Notes: generated by a model not told the origin, from the letters alone. A DNA stretch of 64,000 nucleotides from Flavobacterium sp. MFBS3-15 (GCF_026107645.2 NZ_JAPCHV010000001.1:329947-393946); one strand, 5' to 3'. Counted from the stretch's first letter, positions 16,658 to 25,816 are shown. Translations and numbers: made by a program.

Positions 16658-16937
16658 AAAGTTCTATACCAATTTGAAAATATTCGAACTGGATAAACGC
16701 TTAAATACATGGCATTTTTCATTGCTTGTAGCTCTTCTCATAATTGCGATAAAGCAGGGAAGGATTGTGAAGCTAAAGGTAAGCAGGCGCAAAATTATGT
16801 CCCTCTCTCATATAAAGACTCTACCAACCTATCATAAATACTTGAAAGACTTACAAGATTTTGGGTATTGTAGTTACAGGCCATCATACCATCCCGGGGT
16901 GAGGAGTGAAATTGATCTAAACAACCTGTACTTTTAG
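16632..16937 (+). CDS. small winged-helix-like protein, paralogue of the 94-residue protein
   Basis: Starting at the ATG at 16632 (MKANRIN) it has 101 residues; an earlier start at 16608 would overlap the HTH gene more deeply. The C-terminal segment LSHIKTLPTYHKYLKDLQDFGYCSYRPS aligns by eye with the ISAHKTYYRCLKEMNEYGYLRYVPS segment of the protein at 16061, with conserved T-Y-x-x-Y/C-L-K-x-[L/M]-x-x-[F/Y]-G-Y. The two look like diverged copies. The stop codon lies inside the terminator hairpin that ends this operon. Confidence 0.68.
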   Translation: MKANRINIEKFYTNLKIFELDKRLNTWHFSLLVALLIIAIKQGRIVKLKVSRRKIMSLSHIKTLPTYHKYLKDLQDFGYCSYRPSYHPGVRSEIDLNNLYF

Positions 16938-16950
16938 GTTGTTTTTTTTT
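16919..16950 (+). terminator. rho-independent terminator ending the small HTH operon
   Basis: A 9-bp stem (AAACAACCT / AGGTTGTTT) with an 8-nt loop is followed by eight or more T. It overlaps the last codons of the winged-helix gene and separates this operon from the DUF4062 operon. Confidence 0.85.
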
Positions 16951-16996
16951 ATGATCTCATTGTTTGAGACCAGTTTTTAAGTTCGTATTTTCTTTG

Positions 16997-17004
16997 TAAA
17001 TTTG
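16997..17004 (+). promoter_or_regulatory. candidate -7 box of the DUF4062/AlbA operon
   Basis: TAAATTTG fits the Bacteroidota TAnnTTTG consensus and lies 16 bp before the DUF4062 start codon, giving a leader of about 10 nt. No good -33 element sits at the standard distance, so confidence is moderate. Confidence 0.5.
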
Positions 17005-17020
17005 TTAAAATCGATTTGGT

Positions 17021-17629
17021 ATGACGCAAAACAAATCAGGGTCTCCTCTTAAAGTTATGGTGGCATCAACCATCTATGGTTTTGAGTATCCAATCAGTCA
17101 GGTTTGCACAATTCTTAAGGAATATGGTTACGATGTGCTTAACTCCCATATGAAAACCATTCCGGTTGACCCTCGTCTCTCTAATACAGATAATTGTTTA
17201 GCAGCAGTACGTAGTGCTGATATTGTGTTTGGAATTCTGAGGCCCCGCTATGGCGCGGCGCCGGGAGATGAATATTCTATTACCCATCTTGAAATGCTCG
17301 AAGCTATCGCTCTGAATAAACCAAAATGGTTTATAGCGCATCGGGACATATCTGTTGCCAGACAATTACTTAAACAGTATATGTATTTAGAAGATGGAAA
17401 AACTGCAAACCCCCATTTTAAATTTAATGGTATTCCTATACTTGATGATATTCGGCTCATCCATCAATATAATGATACTATCCGGAATGAAGTGAAACCT
17501 GCTGATCGCGTAGGTCATTGGGTGGACGAATTTTATGATGTTCCGGACATCATACAGTGTGTAAAGACTCAGTTCCATGATTTAGAGCGTGTAAGAAATA
17601 TTGTTGAACAAATGAATCCCCAACCATGA
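17021..17629 (+). CDS. DUF4062 domain protein (TIR/NDT-like fold)
   Basis: This encodes 202 residues. The start KVMVASTIYGFEYPISQV, the later RSADIVFGILRPRYGAAPG and SITHLEMLEAIALNKP segments are the hallmark of DUF4062, a Rossmannoid domain related to TIR and nucleoside-deoxyribosyltransferase-like folds and often fused to STAND NTPases or other effector domains in conflict systems. The Glu in THLEM sits where related enzymes carry a catalytic Glu; whether it cleaves NAD or a nucleotide is inference. Here the domain is stand-alone. The last codons overlap the start of the AlbA/HATPase gene by four bases (ATGA), so the two are translationally coupled. Local AT content is higher than in both flanks, suggesting recent transfer. 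Confidence 0.82.
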   Translation: MTQNKSGSPLKVMVASTIYGFEYPISQVCTILKEYGYDVLNSHMKTIPVDPRLSNTDNCLAAVRSADIVFGILRPRYGAAPGDEYSITHLEMLEAIALNKPKWFIAHRDISVARQLLKQYMYLEDGKTANPHFKFNGIPILDDIRLIHQYNDTIRNEVKPADRVGHWVDEFYDVPDIIQCVKTQFHDLERVRNIVEQMNPQP

Positions 17630-19173
17630 GAGAAGAAGAACTTATTCGCGATTTAATAAATTCAGGTGAAGGGGAGCAGCTTGAATTTAAGCAGTCTGTA
17701 CATCAGGAATCCATAGGCATGACTCTATGCAGTTTCCTAAATACAAATGGGGGGCGGATTATAATAGGTGTTAATGATGAGGGTGCTATAAAGGATATTC
17801 CTGATATTGATGCAGTGGTAGAGAGGCTCAAAAGATACTTGGTAGCTTCTATTGTTCCAGAGGTACCCATCACTATAAGTAAAGATTATTTTGAAGGGCA
17901 CAGTCTAATCATGGTCAAAGTGTATAAGGGTTCAAATCCCCCCTACATATTTGATGGCAGTATTTATTACCGTAGAAAAGATTTAAGTGTAAAAGCAACT
18001 TCGCAAGAGATATCAGAATTAATACACGGAAGGAGACAATCAGATGTTCATTGGGAGAGAAAGCCTTCGTTGCCTGTTGAATTTGAGGATTTGGATGAAA
18101 AACTGATTAAGAAGACGATTGAAGAATCGAGAATTAACCATCGGAGTAATTTTAATTCAGAAAGTATTATTGATTTTCTATCTCACTTTGGATTATATCA
18201 AAATGGCTATTTTACTAATGCTTGTGTAGTTTTGTTTGCCAAATACCCGGCAAAATTTTTACCACAGGTTAGAGTGAGACTTACAGAATATGGAGACAGT
18301 AAAATTGGAGATTCGTTGATTAGGGATGAGGTATTTGAAGGCAATTTATTCGATACCAGGGATAAACTTGAAAATTATATCAACAATCTTGGTATACGTA
18401 GTGCCTTTTCAAATAACCAATGGAAGCGCATTGACTTTAAGTTTCCAACCAAAGCCTTGCAAGAAGGAATAATTAATGCCCTCATGCATAGAGATTACAG
18501 CAATGTGTCTAGTGGAGTAGCCATAAGTGTTTACCCAGATAAATTAATTATATCAAATAGTGGCCATTTGCCAAATAATATTAAAGTCAGTGAATTGCGA
18601 AAGAGCCATATCTCACATCCAGTGAATCCGGATATCGCTCATATTGTTTTCTTAAGAGGTTTAATTGATAAGTTAGGTCGAGGTACACTTAAAGTTATTG
18701 ACGAATGTCAGAAGGAAGGTCTTAAAGATCCAATCTGGAAAGATGGTAGAGATGGAATCACCCTCACTTTTAATGGTCCTAAACTTGTAACTAAGCGTCC
18801 AATAATTAAAAACATTCATTTTAAAGATTCACTTCGTGATTTAAATGATGGTAATAATGATGGTAATAAGGTTATAGATAGTAAGGTATATAAAATTGTT
18901 GAAACAATAATTAATGATGCTGTAGATGATGGAGCTATCAGTCAAGTAGGACCGGTAATTATTGAGGAGCTATCTAACATTATACAATTGCTAATAGCAC
19001 AAGGAGAAGTAACAACGACTGATATAACTAACTATATAGATAAGTCAAAGCCAACGGTCGAGCGTTATATAAGTTTAGCAAAGAAAGTAGGTCTGCTAAA
19101 TTATAGGGGTACACGTAGACAAGGAATATATTATCTGACTGATAACGTTAAATCTAAATTAGATCAACTTTGA
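17626..19173 (+). CDS. Schlafen AlbA_2 / HATPase ATP-binding protein with C-terminal winged helix
   Basis: This encodes 515 residues. The N-terminal AlbA_2 (Schlafen) domain shows GEGEQLEFKQS (residues 14-24) and NTNGGRIIIGVNDEG (about 39-53). A GHKL-type HATPase_c_4 domain follows: ALQEGIINALMHRDYSN near residue 280-297 and IISNSGHLPNN near 310. A low-complexity linker NDGNNDGN (407-414) leads to a C-terminal winged helix (about 445-510; TDITNYIDKSKPTVERYISL). Proteins of this type are usually annotated as transcriptional regulators or ATP-binding proteins; Schlafen-type domains can be RNA nucleases. Coupling with the DUF4062 gene suggests a two-component effector/sensor pair. It is cytoplasmic. 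Confidence 0.85.
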   Translation: MREEELIRDLINSGEGEQLEFKQSVHQESIGMTLCSFLNTNGGRIIIGVNDEGAIKDIPDIDAVVERLKRYLVASIVPEVPITISKDYFEGHSLIMVKVYKGSNPPYIFDGSIYYRRKDLSVKATSQEISELIHGRRQSDVHWERKPSLPVEFEDLDEKLIKKTIEESRINHRSNFNSESIIDFLSHFGLYQNGYFTNACVVLFAKYPAKFLPQVRVRLTEYGDSKIGDSLIRDEVFEGNLFDTRDKLENYINNLGIRSAFSNNQWKRIDFKFPTKALQEGIINALMHRDYSNVSSGVAISVYPDKLIISNSGHLPNNIKVSELRKSHISHPVNPDIAHIVFLRGLIDKLGRGTLKVIDECQKEGLKDPIWKDGRDGITLTFNGPKLVTKRPIIKNIHFKDSLRDLNDGNNDGNKVIDSKVYKIVETIINDAVDDGAISQVGPVIIEELSNIIQLLIAQGEVTTTDITNYIDKSKPTVERYISLAKKVGLLNYRGTRRQGIYYLTDNVKSKLDQL

Positions 19174-19711
19174 TGAAATGATAACTGTGATATCCATCAT
19201 GATAGTGTAGTACTAGTATAATGATGGTACTAATGACGGTAATGATGATGGTAATGATGAGGGTAATAATGATGGTAATGAAGATGGTAATGAAGATGGA
19301 ATAATAATGTAAAATGATATATACAATTTGATGGAGTATCGCAACATCATAAATGACAATAGAATTTTTATGATATAAATTAAGTTTGCCTGTTCCTACG
19401 AATATGAAATCAATTATTGACAAGCATTTCAACGATGGAGCCCGATTACTATCTTCAAGATTTTAAGTCACATTACTTTACCTTCAGATTTACAAGATCT
19501 AATAATAAACTTGTAGCAAATCATGGCAACACTGACAACATTTTTATAAGCAGAAAACATTTGGTAGGTTATATTAAGGGTTCACTCTAAAACCCCTGTC
19601 GCACTACCTTTATATATGTTATTGCAAGTCTTGAATAGTTTGTAATTTTCGTATGGTGACAATTATAGTAAATTGCGATTGCGTATTTGTAAATTTTTAT
19701 ACTTTTACATT
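19174..19711. other. 538-bp AT-rich gap between the AlbA operon and the metal island
   Basis: The left part holds the 12-nt tandem repeat described separately. The right part contains one weak 51-residue open frame (19435-19590, MEPDYYLQDFKSHYF...) without recognisable similarity, whose frame opens only 10 codons upstream; it could be a gene remnant. No tRNA, hairpin terminator or clear promoter is visible. The long minus-strand frame here is an artefact of the repeat. Confidence 0.6.
19220..19303. repeat. seven 12-nt tandem repeat units (rATGATGGTAAT type)
   Basis: Seven consecutive 12-nt units, consensus [A/G]A[T/A]GATGGTAAT with few changes, run from 19220 to 19303. Two further perfect units (AATGATGGTAAT) lie inside the preceding AlbA gene at 18844-18867, where they encode the NDGN linker. 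Translated in the same phase the intergenic units also read N-D-G-N / D-D-G-N / E-D-G-N. Shared units in and behind the gene could recombine. Confidence 0.85.
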
Positions 19712-20038
19712 ATGAACAAAGTAAGGCACATCTTAACCATTTTATTCTCAGTTTATCTGCTGAGCATGATGGTACTGCCATGCAGCGAGTCACATGCGCA
19801 GGAGGCTTCCTTACATAGGACCGCCTCACAAGAGCATGACGACCATGATCATGGTATGGAGATCTGCACGCCTTTTTGCGTGTGCGGGAGTTGTGTGGCT
19901 GCAATAGTGTTACATTCCCCTGTTGATTATGATTTTCTTGATATTGAAAATACAATCTTCAGGGAAATATCGAATTTCTACCAATCTGTAGATTCGCAAT
20001 TTTTTGGTTCGATCTGGCAACCACCCCAATTAGTATAA
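19712..20038 (+). CDS. DUF6660-like metal-island exported protein
   Basis: Starting at MNKVRHILTILF (19712) it has 108 residues; an in-frame ATG further upstream would put non-typical residues before the signal. The N terminus is a signal peptide ending near SHAQ. A metal-binding stretch follows: QEHDDHDHGMEICTPFCVCG, with four His, three Asp/Glu and three Cys, then a hydrophobic stretch CVAAIVLHSP. Such small His/Cys-rich exported proteins (DUF6660) sit in front of Bacteroidota heavy-metal efflux operons. It precedes the RND pump gene by 82 bp on the same strand and is presumably co-expressed when metal (Zn, Cd, Co or Cu) is in excess. Confidence 0.75.
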   Translation: MNKVRHILTILFSVYLLSMMVLPCSESHAQEASLHRTASQEHDDHDHGMEICTPFCVCGSCVAAIVLHSPVDYDFLDIENTIFREISNFYQSVDSQFFGSIWQPPQLV

Positions 20039-20120
20039 TGATGACCGGCGATGAGCCGGATTATGCCGCTTGCTTATAGGTGGCTTATAATACCTAAATC
20101 ATTATACTAATGCATTATCA

Positions 20121-23100
20121 ATGTTAGATAAAATTATTCATTTTAGCATCAACAATAAATTCATTGTTGGCTTGCTCACCTTCGCACTGGTTGTTGTAGG
20201 ATCATACTCGTTGTACAACCTACCTATCGATGCGCTGCCTGACATTACTAATAATCAGGTACAAATAATCACAAGTTCTCCAACGCTGGCAACCCAGGAG
20301 GTTGAGCAGTTGATTTCATATCCAATAGAACAATCTGTAAAATCAATACCAAGGGTGGTAGAACTTCGGTCTATAAGCCGTTTCGGCCTTAGTGTGGTGA
20401 CAGTTGTCTTTGAGGAAGATGTCGATATTTACTGGGCCAGGGCCCAGATATCGGAACGTATAAAAGAGGCCGAGGAAATAATTCCAAAAAGTTTGGGTAC
20501 TCCTGAAATGTCGCCAATCAGCACAGGATTGGGAGAAATTTACCAGTATGTTGTTTTTCCCAAAAAAGGATATGAGGACAAGTATGATGCAACAGAGCTT
20601 CGGACCATACAGGACTGGATCATCAAGCCGCAGCTTACCGGCACTAAAGGCGTAGCGGAAGTCAATACCCTTGGAGGGATGCTAAAGCAATATGAAATTG
20701 CAGTACAGCCGGACCGCCTGAAGAGTATGAACACTACCGTTTCTGAAATTTTCGAGGCGCTTGAAGCCAATAATGAAAATACCGGGGGCGCTTACATAGA
20801 TAAAAAGCCATACGCTTATTTTATCCGCGGGATTGGCATGGTCAGCAGTATTGACGATATCAACAAGATTGTAATTAAAAACGTCAATGGCATTCCTATC
20901 CTGATCAGGGACGTTGCAAAAGTACAGATCGGATCTAGTATCCGGTATGGCGCTGTTACAAAAGACGGCAAAGGCGAAGAGGTAAGCGGTTTTGTCATGA
21001 TGCTAAAGGGCGAAAACAGCGGCCAGGTTGTGGAGCGTGTCAAGGAAAAGATGGAGCAGATCAAAAAGTCCCTTCCTGAAGGGGTTGCAATCGAACCGTT
21101 TATCGACAGGACCAAGATGGTAGATAACGCCATTGGTACTGTACAGACCAACCTTATTGAGGGTGCACTTATCGTTGTTTTCATATTGGTGCTGCTCCTA
21201 GGGAACTGGCGCGCAGGCCTGGTAGTGGCATCGGTTATCCCACTGGCACTTTTGTTCGCAATTACCATGATGAAACTTTTTGGCGTAAGCGGTAACCTGA
21301 TGAGCCTTGGGGCAATTGACTTCGGTATTATTGTAGATGGAGCGGTAATTATCGTGGAAGCAATTATCCACAGGCTTGAAGTCAGGAAGAAAGAAAAGCT
21401 CTCCGCTGCGCAAATGAACGAAGAGGTGTATACTGCTGCATCTAAAATCCGCAGCAGTGCCGCATTCGGCGAAATTATTATCCTAATCGTATACCTTCCA
21501 ATCCTGGCACTGGTAGGTGTTGAAGGTAAAATGTTCGGGCCAATGGCACAGACCGTATCCTTTGCTATTCTGGGTGCCTTCATACTTTCACTGACCTACG
21601 TGCCGATGATGAGCGCGCTCGTGCTTAAAAAGCAGACGGGGCATACCCCTAATTATAGTGATAAGATCATTTCATCCATCTACAAGGTATACCATCCACT
21701 GCTGGAGAAAGCTTTGCATGCAAAAGGGATAATAATTGGCGCATCGGTAGCCTTATTTGCCATGGCGCTGCTGGTGTTTAACTCGCTAGGAGGTGAATTT
21801 ATCCCGACACTGGATGAAGGTGATGTAGCGACGCACCTCATTATAGCCTCAGGAAGTTCGCTTTCGCAGGAAATTGAGGCAACAACCAAGGCAGAAAAAA
21901 TTCTGATGTCAAAGTTTCCGGAAATCAAGATGATTGTAACCAAGATAGGAAGTGCTGAAATTCCTACTGACCCGATGCCTATTGAAGCGGGGGACATGAT
22001 CATTATACTTAAAGATAAAGACGAATGGACTTCAGCTGAAAGTAAAGAGGAGCTGATGGAAAAGATGGAGGAAGCCCTTGAGGAAATTCCCGGCGCAATT
22101 ACAGAGTTTTCCCAGCCGGTACAAATGCGGATGAACGAGCTGATGACAGGTGTCAGGAGCGATGTTGCCATTAAAATTTTCGGGGAGGATATTGATATGC
22201 TGGTCAGCAAAGGGGACGAAGTTACGGAGTTGATTAAGGGTATATCTGGTGTTGCAGATGCGAAGGCTGAACGCGTTGCAGGGCTGCCGCAGATCACCAT
22301 TCGTTACAACAAGGATAAGCTGGCATTGTACGGGCTTAATGTAGGTGACCTGAACAGGGTCATACGCATGGGTTTTGCAGGCGAAGCTGCCGGGATAGTG
22401 TATGAAGGCGAAAAGCGTTTCGATATGGTAGTCAGGTTGGAAGAAGAGAGCCGGCAGGACATCAATAACCTTAAGTCGCTTTATGTGACATTGCCATCAG
22501 GCAGCCAAATCCCTTTGGAACAGGTAGCTGATATTAAGTACGAAGACGGGCCGATGCAAATCAGCAGGGAGGACGGCAGGAGAAGAATTGTGGTGGGCTT
22601 TAACGTGCGGGGTGCGGATGTGGAATCTGTTGTCAATAAAATCCAGGATAAGCTTGGCGCTGAGCTGAAGTTGCCTTCAGGTTACTACGTAACCTATGGG
22701 GGGCAATTTGAAAATCTGGTGGAAGCCAATAAAAGGCTTATGATCGCAGTGCCTGCTGCGCTAGCGCTGATTTTTGTATTGCTTTATTTTACGTTTAAAT
22801 CTGTTAAGCAGTCCCTACTAATCTTTACAGCAATTCCTCTTTCCGCCATTGGGGGCGTTTTTGCGCTTTGGATGCGTGATATGCCGTTCAGCATTTCCGC
22901 AGGTGTCGGCTTTATAGCACTCTTCGGGGTAGCGGTACTTAACGGCATTGTACTGATCGCTCATTTTAACCAACTTAAATCTGAAGGTATGCATGACATT
23001 TATAAACGCATCCATGAGGGTACTAGAGCCAGGCTGAGGCCGGTAATACTAACGGCAGCTGTAGCTTCACTCGGTTTCCTTCCAATGGCACTAAGCTCTG

Positions 23101-24461
23101 GAGCAGGTGCTGAAGTGCAGAAGCCGCTGGCAACTGTAGTTATCGGCGGTTTAATTACAGCAACACTATTGACGCTTGTAGTCCTGCCAATACTATACTA
23201 CTATTTTGAAAAAGGATTTGGATATAAGCCAAAGCTTCATGAGGCAGTAATCGTTGCATTTCTATTTACAATTGCAGGAAATGCCCAGACTGCAAAAACA
23301 TTGGACATAAATACCGCTATTAACACGGCGGTACAGAATAACAGGGGCGTACAGGCCTCAGTGCTTGAGAGCCGCATGCAGTCCCAGCTCAAAGGGACTG
23401 CTTTCGACCTGCCAAAAACAGAAGTTACAGGGACTTTCGGCCAGGTTAATACCGCGGCGCAGGATAAATATTTCAGCATTTCACAAACCTTCAGCCCTTT
23501 CGAGATAGGTGCCCGGCGGAAGTTACTGACCGAGAGCGCCACCGCAGCTGAGCTGCAGTTGGCAGTCACCAAACAGGAGATTGCCTTCAGGGTACGCCAG
23601 TCGTGGAACGCGATGCTATATTACTCTGAACTGAATAAGGTATTACAGGAACAGAACAGCTATATGCAAAAATTTGTCCGGGCTGCCGACCTGAAATTCA
23701 GGACAGGTGAGACCGGGTCGCTGGAGAATATTACAGCAGTGTCCAAGCAGCAGGAGCTTTTGCAGCAGATTAAGCAAAATGAAGCAATGATACGGGTTGA
23801 ACGTTCAAAGATGAAAATCTTGCTGAACCTTGATAGCGATTTTGCTGTCTCCGATACAACCTTTACCCCTTTGTCTGCCATAGCGGCAAGGGATTCGGCA
23901 CAGGTAAAACAGAATGCCAACGTAAAACTGGCCCAGCAGGAACTGGAAGTAGCTAAAGCAAGCATAAGGGTTGAACGTTCGGCACTTATGCCCGATGTTA
24001 CTGCGGGATACTTTATTCAGTCAATGAGGGGAATGCAGGATGTTAATGGTACTCCGGTCAATTATGACAGCTCTTTGCAGTTCCAGGGATTCTCAGTAGG
24101 AATCGGTATTCCAATCTTTGCCGGGAGCGGGTCAGCGAGGATCAGGGCTGCCAAGACAAATGTAGAAGTGCAGCAGATGAATGCCGAATATTTGCAGGCG
24201 CAGCTGCAAAGCGAGTTCAAGCAGCAGTTGGAGCAGCTTACTACGTACGAATCGTTGGTGGCTTACTATCATGACACTGCGCTACCCAATGCCAAGATTA
24301 TTGTAAACAACTCTACGAAAGCATATATGAATGGCGATATTTCCTATATTGAATATATGCAGGGACTTGAGACGGCATTAGATATCCGGACTAACTATAT
24401 TAACGCCGTTAACAATCATAACCAGGCAGTGATCTACCTACAATACCTTTTGAACCAATAA
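20121..24461 (+). CDS. CzcA/CusA heavy-metal RND efflux pump fused to a TolC-like outer-membrane factor domain
   Basis: This encodes 1446 residues, about 400 longer than a normal RND pump. Residues 1-1035 are a heavy-metal RND protein: the proton-relay motif of metal pumps is present as DFGIIVDGAVIIVE (about 400-413), and the twelve-helix layout with two large periplasmic loops is visible. From about 1041 a hydrophobic stretch (AVIVAFLFTIAGNAQ) resembling a signal peptide leads into a TolC-type outer-membrane factor domain (about 1054-1446) with the typical Q/A-rich coiled-coil helices. Such pump-TolC fusions are seen in Bacteroidota. How the two membranes are spanned by one chain, or whether the join is cleaved, is not clear. 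The adaptor gene follows 8 bp downstream. Confidence 0.93.
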   Translation: MLDKIIHFSINNKFIVGLLTFALVVVGSYSLYNLPIDALPDITNNQVQIITSSPTLATQEVEQLISYPIEQSVKSIPRVVELRSISRFGLSVVTVVFEEDVDIYWARAQISERIKEAEEIIPKSLGTPEMSPISTGLGEIYQYVVFPKKGYEDKYDATELRTIQDWIIKPQLTGTKGVAEVNTLGGMLKQYEIAVQPDRLKSMNTTVSEIFEALEANNENTGGAYIDKKPYAYFIRGIGMVSSIDDINKIVIKNVNGIPILIRDVAKVQIGSSIRYGAVTKDGKGEEVSGFVMMLKGENSGQVVERVKEKMEQIKKSLPEGVAIEPFIDRTKMVDNAIGTVQTNLIEGALIVVFILVLLLGNWRAGLVVASVIPLALLFAITMMKLFGVSGNLMSLGAIDFGIIVDGAVIIVEAIIHRLEVRKKEKLSAAQMNEEVYTAASKIRSSAAFGEIIILIVYLPILALVGVEGKMFGPMAQTVSFAILGAFILSLTYVPMMSALVLKKQTGHTPNYSDKIISSIYKVYHPLLEKALHAKGIIIGASVALFAMALLVFNSLGGEFIPTLDEGDVATHLIIASGSSLSQEIEATTKAEKILMSKFPEIKMIVTKIGSAEIPTDPMPIEAGDMIIILKDKDEWTSAESKEELMEKMEEALEEIPGAITEFSQPVQMRMNELMTGVRSDVAIKIFGEDIDMLVSKGDEVTELIKGISGVADAKAERVAGLPQITIRYNKDKLALYGLNVGDLNRVIRMGFAGEAAGIVYEGEKRFDMVVRLEEESRQDINNLKSLYVTLPSGSQIPLEQVADIKYEDGPMQISREDGRRRIVVGFNVRGADVESVVNKIQDKLGAELKLPSGYYVTYGGQFENLVEANKRLMIAVPAALALIFVLLYFTFKSVKQSLLIFTAIPLSAIGGVFALWMRDMPFSISAGVGFIALFGVAVLNGIVLIAHFNQLKSEGMHDIYKRIHEGTRARLRPVILTAAVASLGFLPMALSSGAGAEVQKPLATVVIGGLITATLLTLVVLPILYYYFEKGFGYKPKLHEAVIVAFLFTIAGNAQTAKTLDINTAINTAVQNNRGVQASVLESRMQSQLKGTAFDLPKTEVTGTFGQVNTAAQDKYFSISQTFSPFEIGARRKLLTESATAAELQLAVTKQEIAFRVRQSWNAMLYYSELNKVLQEQNSYMQKFVRAADLKFRTGETGSLENITAVSKQQELLQQIKQNEAMIRVERSKMKILLNLDSDFAVSDTTFTPLSAIAARDSAQVKQNANVKLAQQELEVAKASIRVERSALMPDVTAGYFIQSMRGMQDVNGTPVNYDSSLQFQGFSVGIGIPIFAGSGSARIRAAKTNVEVQQMNAEYLQAQLQSEFKQQLEQLTTYESLVAYYHDTALPNAKIIVNNSTKAYMNGDISYIEYMQGLETALDIRTNYINAVNNHNQAVIYLQYLLNQ

Positions 24462-24469
24462 TTAATGAC

Positions 24470-25807
24470 ATGAAAAATATAAAGCTTAAACATGTATTAT
24501 ATATCATACTCGGGCTCGCCACAGTATTTGCCTTTGATTACTTCCTGCTCCGCAATACAGTCGAGGGCGATGCCCATGACCATGACCATGAGCAGGCAGA
24601 AGGTCTAAAAGCCGACGAACATAAAGAGACCGGCGCAATTAAGGAAGTTGAACTTAATGAAGCACAGTTTAACGCCTCATCAATAGAATTGGGCAGCTTC
24701 TCAATGAAAAATCTAAGTGAGGTTGTGAGCGCAAATGGCTACACTAAATTGCCCCCTCAGAACCAGGCTGACGTTTCCGTGCACATGACAGGCATTGTAA
24801 AGTCTATTAATGTCATTGAAGGGCAGTTTGTCAAAAAGGGACAGGTGCTTGCAACATTAGAAAGCCCTGAATTTGCCCAATTGCAGGAGGCTTACCTGAC
24901 GTCCAAAAGCAACCTTGAGTTTCTGAGGCTGGAATTTGAGCGGCAGAAGATACTGAGTGAGGAAAATGTCAATTCAAAGAAGGTTTTCCAGCGCACCAAA
25001 TCGGATTACGAAATTGAGAAATCCAGGCTTGCTTCACTCGACAGGCAGCTGACGGTGCTTAACCTGAGCAAGAAATCTGCCACTTCTGTTATGGCACTAA
25101 CAAGCCCGCTGACAGGTTATATTACCGAAGTTAACGTCAAACTTGCCAGCAATGCGGAAGTAGGTAAGCCGTTGTTTACAGTTGTAGACAATTCTAAGTT
25201 GCACGTAGACCTTTTGGTCTATGAAAAAGATCTACAAAAAGTAAAGGAAGGCCAAAATATCCGTTTTGTGCTGACCAATCAGGACAATACTGAAATTGTA
25301 GGTAAAGTGTTTAATGTGAGTAAATCTTTTGAAAACGATACCAAGTCGGTAGCCGTCCATGCAGAGATACTAAACCCTACAAAATCACTAATTCCCGGAA
25401 TGTATGTAAATGCGCTGATTGATGTTGGGACGCGACAGGTCCAGGCTTTGCCAACAGACGCAATTATCAGGGCAGACGGCAGAGAATATATTTTTGTTCT
25501 TGAAGAAGGACATGAAGAAACGTCGCATGATGAGCAGGAAGGTCACAGCCATGATGATGGGCACGACCATGGTCACGACCATGATGCTGAAGAGGGGCAT
25601 TCACATGATGACGGACATGCTCATGAAGAAGGGAAGACCTATCATTTCCGCAGAATTGAGGTTAAGAGCGGTACCGCCCAACTTGGGTATGCGCAGGTAA
25701 CAGTGCTCAAGGAAATTGATAAAGATGCCAAGATAGTACTTAAGGGGGCTTATTATATCCAAAGCCATTTAATCAAGAGTGAAGGCGGCGGAGGTCATGA
25801 ACATTAA
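24470..25807 (+). CDS. CzcB-type RND periplasmic adaptor with histidine-rich segments
   Basis: This is a 445-residue membrane-fusion protein. A signal/anchor (HVLYIILGLATVFAFDYFLL) is followed by a His-rich patch (DAHDHDHEQ) at about residue 37, the HlyD/biotinyl-lipoyl core (VHMTGIVKSINVIEGQFVKKG) and the helical hairpin. Near residue 345-390 a second His/Asp/Glu-rich insertion (GHSHDDGHDHGHDHD and following) is well beyond what most adaptors carry and should bind divalent metal. The adaptor joins the pump to the outer-membrane domain. It sits between the pump (8 bp) and DUF3703 (9 bp) genes in one operon. Confidence 0.93.
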   Translation: MKNIKLKHVLYIILGLATVFAFDYFLLRNTVEGDAHDHDHEQAEGLKADEHKETGAIKEVELNEAQFNASSIELGSFSMKNLSEVVSANGYTKLPPQNQADVSVHMTGIVKSINVIEGQFVKKGQVLATLESPEFAQLQEAYLTSKSNLEFLRLEFERQKILSEENVNSKKVFQRTKSDYEIEKSRLASLDRQLTVLNLSKKSATSVMALTSPLTGYITEVNVKLASNAEVGKPLFTVVDNSKLHVDLLVYEKDLQKVKEGQNIRFVLTNQDNTEIVGKVFNVSKSFENDTKSVAVHAEILNPTKSLIPGMYVNALIDVGTRQVQALPTDAIIRADGREYIFVLEEGHEETSHDEQEGHSHDDGHDHGHDHDAEEGHSHDDGHAHEEGKTYHFRRIEVKSGTAQLGYAQVTVLKEIDKDAKIVLKGAYYIQSHLIKSEGGGGHEH

Positions 25808-25816
25808 AAGTAAACT

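Noticed and set aside
19154..19432. 92-aa minus-strand ORF over the repeat behind the AlbA gene
   Set aside because: Its Ile/Thr/Val-rich sequence is just the 12-nt repeat read in one frame; no sign of selection as protein.
19435..19590. 51-residue plus-strand ORF (MEPDYYLQDFKSHYF...)
   Set aside because: No recognisable similarity, short frame, no promoter; kept only as a possible remnant in the gap description.
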